A stretch of 64,000 bases of DNA from Burkholderiales bacterium (lineage in GTDB: Bacteria > Pseudomonadota > Gammaproteobacteria > Burkholderiales > Burkholderiaceae_E), in assembly GCA_026399835.1 (NCBI GenBank), contig JAPLQE010000073.1, positions 1-64,000 on the forward strand, written 5' to 3'. This document shows positions 50,163 through 58,664 of this stretch, piece by piece. The first letter of the stretch is position 1. Each line of letters opens with the position of its first letter. The notes beneath the pieces were generated by a model, which was not told where the DNA came from, did not search any database, and saw only the letters and a program-made list of their open reading frames with translations. A program made the position numbers and the translations under genes.

Positions 50163-51884
50163 ATGCCGCTTCGATTCACCTCCGAGCACGACGCCGACTG
50201 GTCGGTGCGCAAGATCGCCGTCGTCGGTCCCGGCATCGTCGGCATGCCGATGGCCGCGCTGCTCGCCCATGCGCGCATCCGCGAGGGGCACGACGCCCCG
50301 GCCCGCGTCGTCGTCGTGCAGCGCGACTCGCCCACCTCCGGCTGGAAGGTCGACGCGATCAACCGCGGCGAGTCGGTGATCGGCGGCGTCGAGCCCGCGC
50401 TCGACGCGATCGTGCGCGACTCGGTCGCCGAGGGCGTGCTGTCGGCCACCCACGACTGGAACGACGTCGCCGACGCCGACCTGGTGCTGGTCTCGGTGCA
50501 GACCGACCGCGATGGCGACGGCCCCGACTACGGCCCGCTGATGGAGGCGCTCGGGCACCTGGCCCGCGCGCTGGCCAGCAAGCCGGCGGGCAACGTGCCG
50601 GTGGTGGTGTTCGAGTCCACCCTGGCGCCGTCGACGATGGCCACCGTGATCCGCGAGCACTTCGCCCGCCACGGCCTGGTCGAGGGGCGCGACATCCTGC
50701 TCGGCAACAGCCCGAACCGCGTGATGCCCGGTCGCCTGGTGGAGCGGGTCGCCCGCTCCGACAAGCTGATCGCCGGCCTGCACCCGCTGACGCCGGTGCT
50801 GGTGTCGCGCATCTACGCGCGCATCGTCACCGAGGGTGTGCTGCACCGGACCAACAGCCTGTCGGCCGAGGTGGTCAAGACGCTGGAGAACGCCTACCGC
50901 GACGTGCGGATCGCGTTCGCCGCCGAGGTGGTCCGCTGGTGCGATGCGAACGACGTCGACTTCTACGCGGTGCGCGACGCGGTGAACGCGCGGATCGCGC
51001 AGGCCGACGACGCCTCCTCGTCGGCCACCGCCGTGCCCAGCGGGGGCGTGCTGGTGCCCACCATCGGCGTCGGCGGCCATTGCCTGCCCAAGGACGGCGT
51101 GCTGCTGTGGTGGCGCGCCCGCGAGGCCGGCATGGATGTCTCGCGCAGCCTGATCCTGCTGGCCCGCACGATCAACGACGAGTCGCCCGCCGCCTCGGTC
51201 GCGCATGCGGAGCGGCGCTTCGGGCAGGTCGACGGCCGTCGGGTCGCCCTGCTGGGGGCGGCCTACCGCTTCGACTCCGAGGACACCCGCAACGCGCCGA
51301 CGCTGGCGCTCGGCCGGGCGCTGCGCGCGCGCGGCTGCACGGTCACGATCCACGATCCGTACGTGAAGCCGGACGACCAGAACCTCGCGCGCACCGGGCT
51401 CGCCGACTGCTTCTCGAACGATCTCGGCGCGACGCTGGCCGAGGCCGAGTGGGTGGTGATGTGCACCGGCCACGGCGTCTACCAGCACGGGCTCGACGCC
51501 ATCCTCGCGGCCGCGCCGCGTGCGCGCGTGCTGCTCGACGGGGCGAACCTCTATCCGGCCTCGGCCTTCGCGGGACGTGCGATCGGGCACGTCGGCATCG
51601 GTCGCGGCGTCAAGGCGCCGGAGCCCGCGTTCGTCGCCTTCGTCGAGCGCTCGTTCCGCGCGATGGAGCACGGCGTCGGCAACGAGCTGGATGCGCTGCT
51701 GAGCTTCCTGAACGGGCGCTTCGCTCCGGACGGCTTCAACGCGGTCTCGCTCGACGAGGTCCGCCGCCTCGCCGACACCTGCCCGACCGGCTGCGCGATC
51801 GCGCCGCCTTCGGCGACGCTGGACGTGCCGGTGCATGCGGGCTTCTCGCTGCGGCTGACCCGCGCCGCCGCCGGGCTCGGGTGA
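50163..51884 (+). CDS. Nucleotide-sugar dehydrogenase with C-terminal extension
   Basis: UDP-glucose/GlcNAc/ManNAc dehydrogenase family; here it would make UDP-GlcNAcA as the first step of the diaminouronate pathway. The 573 residues have KIAVVGPGIVGMPMAALLAH (loop GPGIVGMP, 22-29), SVQTDRDGDGPDYGPLMEAL, FESTLAPST (150-158), LENAYRDVRIAFAAEVV, catalytic Cys307 in GVGGHCLPKDGVLLWWRA, and AAYRFDSEDTRNAPTLALG. The family is usually about 420-440 residues; the excess is a C-terminal tail of roughly 105 residues (FVERSFRAMEHGVGNELDAL and onward) that I do not recognise, plus a shorter insertion in the first domain. The stop overlaps the next start (GTGA). Confidence 0.88.
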   Translation: MPLRFTSEHDADWSVRKIAVVGPGIVGMPMAALLAHARIREGHDAPARVVVVQRDSPTSGWKVDAINRGESVIGGVEPALDAIVRDSVAEGVLSATHDWNDVADADLVLVSVQTDRDGDGPDYGPLMEALGHLARALASKPAGNVPVVVFESTLAPSTMATVIREHFARHGLVEGRDILLGNSPNRVMPGRLVERVARSDKLIAGLHPLTPVLVSRIYARIVTEGVLHRTNSLSAEVVKTLENAYRDVRIAFAAEVVRWCDANDVDFYAVRDAVNARIAQADDASSSATAVPSGGVLVPTIGVGGHCLPKDGVLLWWRAREAGMDVSRSLILLARTINDESPAASVAHAERRFGQVDGRRVALLGAAYRFDSEDTRNAPTLALGRALRARGCTVTIHDPYVKPDDQNLARTGLADCFSNDLGATLAEAEWVVMCTGHGVYQHGLDAILAAAPRARVLLDGANLYPASAFAGRAIGHVGIGRGVKAPEPAFVAFVERSFRAMEHGVGNELDALLSFLNGRFAPDGFNAVSLDEVRRLADTCPTGCAIAPPSATLDVPVHAGFSLRLTRAAAGLG

Positions 51885-52861
51885 GCCGCACGCGCACGCT
51901 CGTCTCGCTCGCGCTGGGGGCGCTCGCCAGCGCCGCCTACCTGGCGGTGGTGGCGCACGGCATCTCGCTCGAGGCCCTCGCACGGGCCTTCGCATCGGTC
52001 GACCCCCTGCCCTGCGCCCTCTACGTGGCGGGCTTCGCGGTCGTGATGCGGGCGCGCGCCGAGCGCCTGGCGGCCTCGCTCGCGCCGCTGCGGCCCACCC
52101 GCGCGGCGCAGGTCATGCCCTCGCAGATGGCCGGCTACCTCGCCAACTTCGTGCTGCCGATGCAGGCCGGCGAGCTCGCCCGGATCGCGGTCGCCGTGCG
52201 CGGGCTGGGCGTGCCGGCCGGCGCGATGGTCTCGGCGATGGCGCTCGAGCGGGTCGTCGACCTGCTGTTCGCACTCACCGCGCTCGCGCTGGCCGCGGCC
52301 CTGCTGCCGGCGCCGTCCGCACCGGTGCTCTGGCAGGTCGGCCTGGCGATCGGCGCCGCGGTTGCAGGGGCCCTCGGGGGCCTCGCCTGGGCGACGCTGC
52401 GGCCGGCCGCGATGCGCCGCACCGTCGCCGTGGTCGCCGCACGCCTGCCCGCCGGCCTGGGCGGCGTGCTGCGCAGCCAGGCCGATGCCTGCTGCGACGG
52501 CCTGGCCGTGCTGCGCGACCCGGCCTTCCTCATGCGCTATCTCGGCTGGTCGGTGCTGCAGTGGCTGGGCTGGGTGGCCAGCGTGGCCGCCACGCTCCTT
52601 GCGGCCGGCATCGAGGTCGAGGCGGCGACGACCGTCCTCTGCAGCGCGCTGGCCACGCTCGCGCTGGCGCTGCCCGCGGCCCCGGGCTACGTCGGCAGCT
52701 TCCAGCTCGCCTATCACTGGGCGCTGGCGCCGGCGGGTGTCGATCCCGCCGCCGGCTTCGTCGCCGCGACGCTGCTGCAGGTCCTGACGATCGGCTGCGC
52801 GCTGGTCACCGCGGCGGGCGTGGCCCTCGCGCCCCGGCTCAGCCGAGCGCGGCCCGTGTAG
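51881..52861 (+). CDS. Lysylphosphatidylglycerol-synthase-type membrane protein (UPF0104)
   Basis: A polytopic inner-membrane protein of 326 residues with about eight predicted helices, of the LPG_synthase_TM family that includes the flippase half of MprF and AglD-like proteins. SQMAGYLANFVLPMQAGELARI is the conserved N-x-x-P-x-x-x-G-E signature, and PAAPGYVGSFQLAYHWAL is the second family block. In glycan clusters it may move a lipid-linked product. It starts at GTG overlapping the dehydrogenase stop. Its 3' end overlaps the convergent DUF1839-like gene by 23 bp. Confidence 0.87.
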   Translation: MSRTRTLVSLALGALASAAYLAVVAHGISLEALARAFASVDPLPCALYVAGFAVVMRARAERLAASLAPLRPTRAAQVMPSQMAGYLANFVLPMQAGELARIAVAVRGLGVPAGAMVSAMALERVVDLLFALTALALAAALLPAPSAPVLWQVGLAIGAAVAGALGGLAWATLRPAAMRRTVAVVAARLPAGLGGVLRSQADACCDGLAVLRDPAFLMRYLGWSVLQWLGWVASVAATLLAAGIEVEAATTVLCSALATLALALPAAPGYVGSFQLAYHWALAPAGVDPAAGFVAATLLQVLTIGCALVTAAGVALAPRLSRARPV

Positions 52862-53843
52862 CCTGCAGCCCCTCGCCGCGGGCGCGCCCGATCGACTCGA
52901 GGGCCGGACGCGGATCCCAGGGCTTGCGGACGACGACCACGCGCGCGGCCTTGAGCACCATCGACTTGGTCTCGACCGAGACCCGCTCGAACGCCGCCGC
53001 CGCGTCGGCGAGCGGACCCGGGCGGCCGTCGGCGAGCCAGCCGAGGTGCAGCGCGCCGAGCTCGGCGGCGCTGCCGAGCTGGCGCAGCGTCGCGAACGCC
53101 CAGGCGTGATAGGCCTCGGGCCCCTCGTCCACCAGCGCCGCGAGGTCCGCGCCGATGCGCTCGGCGAAGGCTTCGACCGGATCGCGCGCCGGCAGCCGCT
53201 CGAGATGCGTGGCGAGCAGGCCGAGCGCCTGCGTGCGCAGCACGGCGTCCGGCCGACGCTCGCACCGATCGAGCCTCAGCAGCTCGGCGTACAGCGGCAG
53301 CGCGCGACGGGTCTGCGGCCCGCCCAGCCCGAGCGCGCCGTCGAAGTCCTCGCCCTCGAGCTCGAAGTAGCCGGCGTTGTGGAAATACCCCAGGCGCCGC
53401 GCCGCGGCGTCGACCGCGGCCACCACGATCGTCGTCTTCGCATGCTGGCGCCGGTAGTCGGTGCCGGCGACGTCGGGCAGATAGAAGGCGTCGGCCTCGG
53501 TGCTCACCAGGTGGCCGGCGCCCACGTGCTCGGCGAGGTGGACGTCGAGCGGACGCCAGAGGTTGAGCTCGCGCACGTCGATGCCGTAGAGCGCCCGGAC
53601 CTCGTCGTGCGAGGGCTTGTAGAAGGTCCACTGGTCGCCCTCGAAATCGAGCGCGAGCGTGGTGCCGAGCATGGCGCGCGGCTCGAGTCCGAGTGCGCCG
53701 AGCAGCTCGATCCAGACGTCGACGTAGCAGTTCTTCTCGACCCAGGTCCGCTCGGGCGCGTGCAGCGCGTGCGGGCGGTGCGCGGCGGTGTCGAGCGAGG
53801 GCAGCGCCGGATGGCGCGCGAGCGAGGCGGCGCTCACGGCCAC
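52839..53843 (-). CDS. DUF1839-like protein linked to aminoacyl-carrier-protein genes
   Basis: A 334-residue cytosolic protein of unknown function. HALHAPERTWVEKNCYVDVWIELLGALGLEP, in pieces at about 26-56, then DFEGDQWTFYKPSHDEVRALYGIDV, EADAFYLPDVAGTDYRRQHAKT and LGYFHNAGYFELEGEDFDGA are the conserved DUF1839 blocks, as I recall them. The cysteine, aspartate and histidine content of the NCYVD and QHAKT segments suggests a papain-like or transglutaminase-like acyltransferase fold, but this is a guess. It is the last gene of the minus-strand carrier-protein operon and overlaps the ligase stop by 10 nt, so it probably acts on the aminoacyl-carrier product. Confidence 0.82.
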   Translation of the reverse strand: MAVSAASLARHPALPSLDTAAHRPHALHAPERTWVEKNCYVDVWIELLGALGLEPRAMLGTTLALDFEGDQWTFYKPSHDEVRALYGIDVRELNLWRPLDVHLAEHVGAGHLVSTEADAFYLPDVAGTDYRRQHAKTTIVVAAVDAAARRLGYFHNAGYFELEGEDFDGALGLGGPQTRRALPLYAELLRLDRCERRPDAVLRTQALGLLATHLERLPARDPVEAFAERIGADLAALVDEGPEAYHAWAFATLRQLGSAAELGALHLGWLADGRPGPLADAAAAFERVSVETKSMVLKAARVVVVRKPWDPRPALESIGRARGEGLQATRAALG

Positions 53844-54739
53844 AGGCGTGCGCGCACGTCCGTCGGCCAGTCGCCCGTCTCGAAGCCGTGCGTGCGGAAC
53901 AGGGCCATCGTGACCCGCTCCAGCCCGTAGCCGATGCAGGCGGTGTGCGCCACCTCACCGTCGTCGCTGCGGATGTCGAACATCGCGCCGAACTTGTCGT
54001 GGTGCACGTTGAAGGAGCCGACCGCGGTCGGGCGCTCGGCCGAGATCACCGGCACCAGCAGCTCGTACTTGAGCTTCTGCTCCTGCTGGCTGGCGGCGAG
54101 GAAGCGCCCGGCGCGTCCGAAGAACGGGTCCGAGGCGACGTCCACGCGGATCGGCAGCCCGAGCCCGCGCAGCAGCGCCGTGCCGCGCTCGAGCCAGTCG
54201 TCGCGCCAGGCCATCACCTCGTCGGGCCGCCCCGCGCGCACGAACTCGCGCACCCGGTACGACTGCATGCGGGTCGGCTCGCGCGAGGGCTCGTGCCGAT
54301 AGACCCAGTTGGTCGCGGTGATCAGCCGCCCGCCCGCGGGCAGCGTGCCGGACAGCGTCGGATAGACCGGGTAGCAGGCCGAGGGGTTGAGCACCACCGA
54401 GGTGGCCCCAAGCAGATCCTCGTAGGGCTCGCCGGCGTGCACGCGATCGGACAGGCGGCGCGCGGCACGCTCGTCGCCGAAGAAGCTCTGCACGCAGCCG
54501 CACAGGTTCGGGAACGAGCCGAGGTAGCCGACGCGCTCGAGCAGCGTGCGGTCGATGACCGGCGGGAAGCAGGTCAGCTCGGGCACCTGCGGCGCGGCGG
54601 TGGCGCCCGCGAGCGCGTTGAAGCGCTCGAGCACGTCCTCGAACACCGCGCCGCGCCCGAACACGCCGGGCACCCCAGACGGCAGGATCAGCCGGTGCGC
54701 CAGGAGTCCCTGCAGGAACAGCTCGCCTTCTTCGTCCAT
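53834..54739 (-). CDS. Amino acid:carrier-protein ligase (SerRS-like)
   Basis: A stand-alone class II aminoacyl-tRNA-synthetase-like enzyme that activates an amino acid with ATP and loads it on the phosphopantetheine arm of a carrier protein, not on tRNA. The 301 residues hold a catalytic core with motif 2 (NWVYRHEPSREPTRMQSYRV, then REFVRAG) and motif 3 (IGYGLERVTMALFRTHG), but no tRNA-binding arm. Cys122 (NPSACYPVY), Glu165 or Glu150 and Cys268 (HTACIGYG) are candidates for the zinc site that, in archaeal-type SerRS and its carrier-protein ligase relatives, selects small amino acids such as glycine or alanine. The carrier protein gene lies 6 kb upstream in the same operon. The family is established in Bradyrhizobium and Agrobacterium. 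Confidence 0.9.
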   Translation of the reverse strand: MDEEGELFLQGLLAHRLILPSGVPGVFGRGAVFEDVLERFNALAGATAAPQVPELTCFPPVIDRTLLERVGYLGSFPNLCGCVQSFFGDERAARRLSDRVHAGEPYEDLLGATSVVLNPSACYPVYPTLSGTLPAGGRLITATNWVYRHEPSREPTRMQSYRVREFVRAGRPDEVMAWRDDWLERGTALLRGLGLPIRVDVASDPFFGRAGRFLAASQQEQKLKYELLVPVISAERPTAVGSFNVHHDKFGAMFDIRSDDGEVAHTACIGYGLERVTMALFRTHGFETGDWPTDVRARLWP

Positions 54740-54770
54740 CGTCGCTCCGCGTCGCGTCGCCGCGCGCCGG

Positions 54771-56018
54771 TCAGTCGTCCTTGTGGATCAGGAGCATCGT
54801 GGCGGTCTTCGACGCGATGCGCTCGTTGGCCACCATCAGCGACGCGGACAGCACGTCGCGGTACTGCCGACCCACCGCGTAGCGCGAGTCGTTGCGGTAG
54901 CCCTGGATGCCGATCACCTGCAGCGCACGATGCACGATCCGCGGAGCGGCCTCGGAGCTCGCGATCTTCAGGTTGTTCATCTTCAGCGCCCAGCCGAGGG
55001 TCGCCAGGCCGCCGCCGTCGCCCTCGAGGGCCAGGCGGTCGAACTCGCGGGCGAGCGACTGCCAGTGGTGGCGCATCGTCTGCAGCTCGACCGACACCTC
55101 GGCCAGGCGCGAGGCCATCGGCGGCACGGTGCCCGGCATGCGGCGCGCCTCGGCACGCACGAAGGCCGAGGCCCGCGCCACCGCGTCGGCGGCGATGCCG
55201 GTCCAGACGCCCGACCACAGGATGTGCGAGCTCGGCACCATGGTGAGCGCCGAGACGTCGGCATAGGGCACCGGCACGACCTGCTCCGGGCGCCCGTCGA
55301 AGCGCACCCGGAAGCCGGGGCTGCAGGTGCCGCGCATGCCCATCGGATCCCAGTTCGCGGTCCTCTCCAGGTGCAGCCCGGCGCGCGGGGCGTAGACGAT
55401 CACCTGGTCGCTCGAGGCCGCGTCGATGTCGCGGCGGGCAGTGATCAGCATCGCGTCCGAGTGCTCGGCATACGAGATGGTGGTCGCGTCCTTGTCGATG
55501 GCGATCGCGTCGCCGCTCGGGACGACCGCGCAGCGGCTGCTGCGGGTGTCGCCGCCGACGCCGACCTCGGAGGTCACCGACGCGAGCAGCAGCTGGCGCT
55601 CGCAGAGTTCGCGCAGCACGCCCGCGAAGTACGCCGAGCCCGCGGTGTGGCGAACCAGGCAGGCGACCTGGATGTGGTGCATCGCGAGCACCATGCCGCT
55701 CGCGCCGCAGCCCTGGGCGAGCGCAGCGCACTGGTCGGCGAGCGCAGCCATCCCGCAGCCCGAGCCGCCGTAGGCCACCGGCACGGCGGCCGACAGCGCG
55801 CCCGCCTCGCGCAGCGCGGCGAAGGTCTCCTCGGGGAAGCGCCCGCGCGCGTCGACGTCGGCCGAATGCTGCGCTGCCACCTCGGCCGCGATCGCGCGGA
55901 TCCGCGCGAGCAGCGTGTCGGCGTCGGGTGCCGCGGCAGCAGCGGTCGAGTCGTTCCGGCGCTGCGGTCCATGAGCCATTCGTTCGCGTCCTGACTGTGT
56001 CGACAAAACCATGTCCAC
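54771..56018 (-). CDS. Acyl-CoA-dehydrogenase-like flavoprotein
   Basis: An FAD-dependent acyl-CoA dehydrogenase relative of 415 residues, probably acting on an aminoacyl- or acyl-carrier-protein thioester. GRFPEETFAALREAGALSAA opens the helical domain, LASVTSEVGVGGDTRSSRC covers the flavin region, DPMGMRGTCSPGFRVRF the beta domain, and ALQVIGIQGYRNDSRYAVGR with QYRDVLSASLMVANERI the C-terminal helices. The catalytic-Glu loop of many family members (YEGTSEI) is replaced by MVANERI, so chemistry may differ or the base lies elsewhere. ATGs at 56018, 56012 and 55979 are all possible starts. The ligase gene starts 31 nt downstream. Confidence 0.85.
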   Translation of the reverse strand: MDMVLSTQSGRERMAHGPQRRNDSTAAAAAPDADTLLARIRAIAAEVAAQHSADVDARGRFPEETFAALREAGALSAAVPVAYGGSGCGMAALADQCAALAQGCGASGMVLAMHHIQVACLVRHTAGSAYFAGVLRELCERQLLLASVTSEVGVGGDTRSSRCAVVPSGDAIAIDKDATTISYAEHSDAMLITARRDIDAASSDQVIVYAPRAGLHLERTANWDPMGMRGTCSPGFRVRFDGRPEQVVPVPYADVSALTMVPSSHILWSGVWTGIAADAVARASAFVRAEARRMPGTVPPMASRLAEVSVELQTMRHHWQSLAREFDRLALEGDGGGLATLGWALKMNNLKIASSEAAPRIVHRALQVIGIQGYRNDSRYAVGRQYRDVLSASLMVANERIASKTATMLLIHKDD

Positions 56019-56058
56019 GGAGCTTCGCGAATGCGGCGCGGCGAAGCGATGACGGATC

Positions 56059-56736
56059 TCACGCCGGGGGCGACAAACCGCCTGTCGCGGCGTCGCGGAC
56101 CCGCCTGACGAGCCGGCGCAAGCCGCGCCAGGCGGCGAGCGGAATGGCGTGCCCGCCGTCGAACATCACCCGGTCGACCCGGGCCCCGGCGGCTTCCAGG
56201 TCGTCGGCGAGACGCCCGGCCGCCTCGGGCGCCAGGTCGGGATCATCGCGCCCGTGCGCGACCAGCACTGGACGACCGCGCAGCCGCGGCATCGCCGGCA
56301 GCCAGTCGTCGTACGTCAGGCGCGAGCCCGACAGCACCGCGAGTCCGTCGATGGGCCGTAACCCGCGTAGCGCATGGTCGCAGGCCAGCATGGCGCCCTG
56401 CGAGAAGCCGCCGACCACCAGCGGGCGGCCCGGATGCTCGGCGCACAACCGTGCCAGCGTGGCCTCGAAACGCTCGCGCGCCGCGTCCAGCCCGGCCGGC
56501 CGATCGGCGGCCAGGTCGCGCGGGCCCCGCGCCCGCGCCCGGCTGCGGGCCGCCTCGTCCACCCACCACCAGCCGTGCGTGCCGTCGGGCAGCTCGACCG
56601 GCCCTGCCGGGAAGACCCAGGTGCCGCCCGCGCCGATCGACGCGGCGAACGGCGACAGCGCCTGCGGCCGCATCGCCCAGCCGTGCAGCAGCACGACCAG
56701 CGGTCCCGGCCCGAGCTCGACGAGCGCCTCGCCCAA
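56059..56736 (-). CDS. Small serine esterase (phospholipase/carboxylesterase type)
   Basis: An alpha/beta-hydrolase of 225 residues: LVVLLHGWAMRPQALSPFA (oxyanion region), nucleophile elbow GGFSQGAMLACDHAL, VLVAHGRDDPDLAPEAAGRL (acid) and FDGGHAIPLAAWRGL (His). All triad residues are present, and the size fits the carboxylesterase/YpfH group. No ATG fits the fold: the next in-frame ATG (WAM) would cut the first strand. I chose TTG at 56736, which overlaps the preceding gene; CTG at 56751 is an alternative. It could release the product from the carrier protein (type II thioesterase role), which is inference from its operon. Confidence 0.82.
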   Translation of the reverse strand: MGEALVELGPGPLVVLLHGWAMRPQALSPFAASIGAGGTWVFPAGPVELPDGTHGWWWVDEAARSRARARGPRDLAADRPAGLDAARERFEATLARLCAEHPGRPLVVGGFSQGAMLACDHALRGLRPIDGLAVLSGSRLTYDDWLPAMPRLRGRPVLVAHGRDDPDLAPEAAGRLADDLEAAGARVDRVMFDGGHAIPLAAWRGLRRLVRRVRDAATGGLSPPA

Positions 56737-56747
56737 GGCCGGCCCGC

Positions 56748-58664
56748 TCAGCGCCCGGTCTCGAGCGCGGGCTCGCGCGGGGCGGCGGTGCCGGCGCCGC
56801 AGGTGCCGCCCGGGGCGCAGGGCGCGCCCGCGGCCGCGCATGCGGCGCAGGGCGTGCCCAGCCGCGCCGCGACGACCGGCAGCAGGCGCTCGCGGGCCGC
56901 ACGGCGCGTGAACGTGTGGTCGGAGTCGGGCAGTTCCTGGAGCGTCAGCGCGCCGCGCGCGGCGAGCCGCCGCGCGGTCGCGCCACCGCCGAACTCGAGC
57001 AGCGCCGGTCCGGGCTCGTGGGCGGCGAACACGAAGTGCATCGGCACGCCGCGGCGCGCGACCGCCGAGAGCTCGGCCTCGAGGTCGTCGCCGATCGGCC
57101 GTCCGATGCGGCGCGCCAGCGCGCGCTGCGCCTTCGCGAGCGAGCCGGCCGCCCGCCGCGCGACGATCGACGCGATGTCGGCGACCGCCACCTCCCCGCG
57201 CACCACCCGCCGCCACGCCCCGGGCTTCGCCGCCGCGGTCTTGAGCCGGACCGCGTCGGCGATCATGCGGTGCTCGGCCTCTGGCCCGTCGGCGGCATCG
57301 CCATGCCAGAAGAAGGTCAGCGGATTGATCGCGACGATGCCCTGCACAGGCAGCCCCGCGACTGCCGCCTTGAACGCGTGGTAGGCGCCCGAGCACAGGC
57401 CGACCAGCCGGCAGCCGTCGGCCTGCGGCCAGGCACGCATCCAGTCCACCGCGACCGCGACCGATTCGAGCGCATCGGGTGCGTACACCACGCCGTCGGG
57501 GTCGCCCGGACGTGCCGGGCTGTCGCCCAGGCCGGGCAGGTCCAGCCGCAGCACCGGATGGCCGAGCGCGGCCAGACGCCGCGCGAGCATCACGGACAAG
57601 CGGCTCGGGCCGACTCGGTGTGCGGCGCCAGCGTTCAGGATCACCACGCCGGCGCGCCGCACCGCCGCCCGGCCCTCGGCCGGCTCGGCCAGCACGCCGA
57701 CGAGAGCGCGCTCACGTCCGAGCCGCAGGACACGTTCGACGTGCACGACGCCATCGGGGCCGACGATGCGGGCGGCGTCCGGGCCGTCCTGCGCCACGCC
57801 GCAGACCCGCCTGGAGGGCGAGTCGGACGTCGCCGCGCCGCGCGATGCGGCGGCGACCTCGGCCGTCCAGCGGACCACCGTCGCCAGCATCGGATGCGGC
57901 ACCTCGACCTCGTGCGGGTCGCGCATCATCGCGTCGGCGCCCTCGAAGCCCTGTACCTCCAGCCGCGCGCCGCCCTCGGCCAGGCGGGCCGCCCAGGCAT
58001 CGAGCCCGGCGGTGCGCCGCGCCTCGAGCACCAGCACCCGCGGCGGCAGGCGGCCCTCGAACGCACCGACGTCGATCGCCGCGAGCGCCTGCCAGGCGGC
58101 CTCGTCGAAGGCGCAGCCGCCGACCTCGTGCAGGCCGCGCGGGTCCGGCTCGGACACCGGCGCCGCCGCCATCGAGAACGCGCGCAGTTCGCGCACGAAC
58201 GCGCGCCCCGACAGCACCGGTGCGACGGCCACCAGCGCATCCACGTCGTCGCGTCCGGCCGCGACCCGTGCGGCCAGCGCGGCACCGAGGCGCACGCCCA
58301 GCAGGATCCAGCGCGACACCCCGAGGCGCACGGCGCCCGCGGCCATCGCATCGCGCACCGTGCGCAGCCAGGCCTCGAGCCGGTCCGGGTCGAGCTCGTC
58401 GCCGGCGGCGTCGCCGGTGCCGTCGTAGTCGAAACGGATCGCCGGCAGCCCGGCGCGTGCGAGCCCCTCGGCCAGCACCCGCAGCGTCCGGTGCACGCCC
58501 ATCGCCTCCGGGCCCACCGGCCCGCAGAGCAGCACCCCGGTGGCCGCGGCCGGGCCATCCGCCGCGGCCGCCGGCGGCCGATGCACCCAGCCGAGCGACG
58601 GGCGACCGGCGGGACCGAACCAGCCCGGCTCGGGCTCGGGGAGCGGGGCGGGCATGGGGCTCAT
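56748..58664 (-). CDS. Double alpha/beta-hydrolase fusion (exosortase-A hydrolase 2- and 1-like)
   Basis: A 638-residue protein with two hydrolase domains. Domain 1 (about 20-270): LLCGPVGPEAMGVHRTLRVL, AIRFDYDGTGDAAG, and an elbow reading LLGVRLGAAL, where Arg replaces the nucleophile (GVRLG, 123-127). Domain 2 (about 310-600): VVILNAGAAHRVGPSRLSVM, VLRLDLPGLGDSPA, and elbow VGLCSGAYHAF with Cys424 at the nucleophile position (GLCSG). The two domains resemble, from memory, the separate hydrolases 2 and 1 found next to exosortase A loci and acyl carrier proteins. A Cys-rich tail (TPCAACAAAGAPCAPGGTC) follows. The start at 58664 overlaps the glycosidase stop (ATGA); the esterase start overlaps its 3' end or lies 12 nt past it. 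Confidence 0.85.
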   Translation of the reverse strand: MSPMPAPLPEPEPGWFGPAGRPSLGWVHRPPAAAADGPAAATGVLLCGPVGPEAMGVHRTLRVLAEGLARAGLPAIRFDYDGTGDAAGDELDPDRLEAWLRTVRDAMAAGAVRLGVSRWILLGVRLGAALAARVAAGRDDVDALVAVAPVLSGRAFVRELRAFSMAAAPVSEPDPRGLHEVGGCAFDEAAWQALAAIDVGAFEGRLPPRVLVLEARRTAGLDAWAARLAEGGARLEVQGFEGADAMMRDPHEVEVPHPMLATVVRWTAEVAAASRGAATSDSPSRRVCGVAQDGPDAARIVGPDGVVHVERVLRLGRERALVGVLAEPAEGRAAVRRAGVVILNAGAAHRVGPSRLSVMLARRLAALGHPVLRLDLPGLGDSPARPGDPDGVVYAPDALESVAVAVDWMRAWPQADGCRLVGLCSGAYHAFKAAVAGLPVQGIVAINPLTFFWHGDAADGPEAEHRMIADAVRLKTAAAKPGAWRRVVRGEVAVADIASIVARRAAGSLAKAQRALARRIGRPIGDDLEAELSAVARRGVPMHFVFAAHEPGPALLEFGGGATARRLAARGALTLQELPDSDHTFTRRAARERLLPVVAARLGTPCAACAAAGAPCAPGGTCGAGTAAPREPALETGR

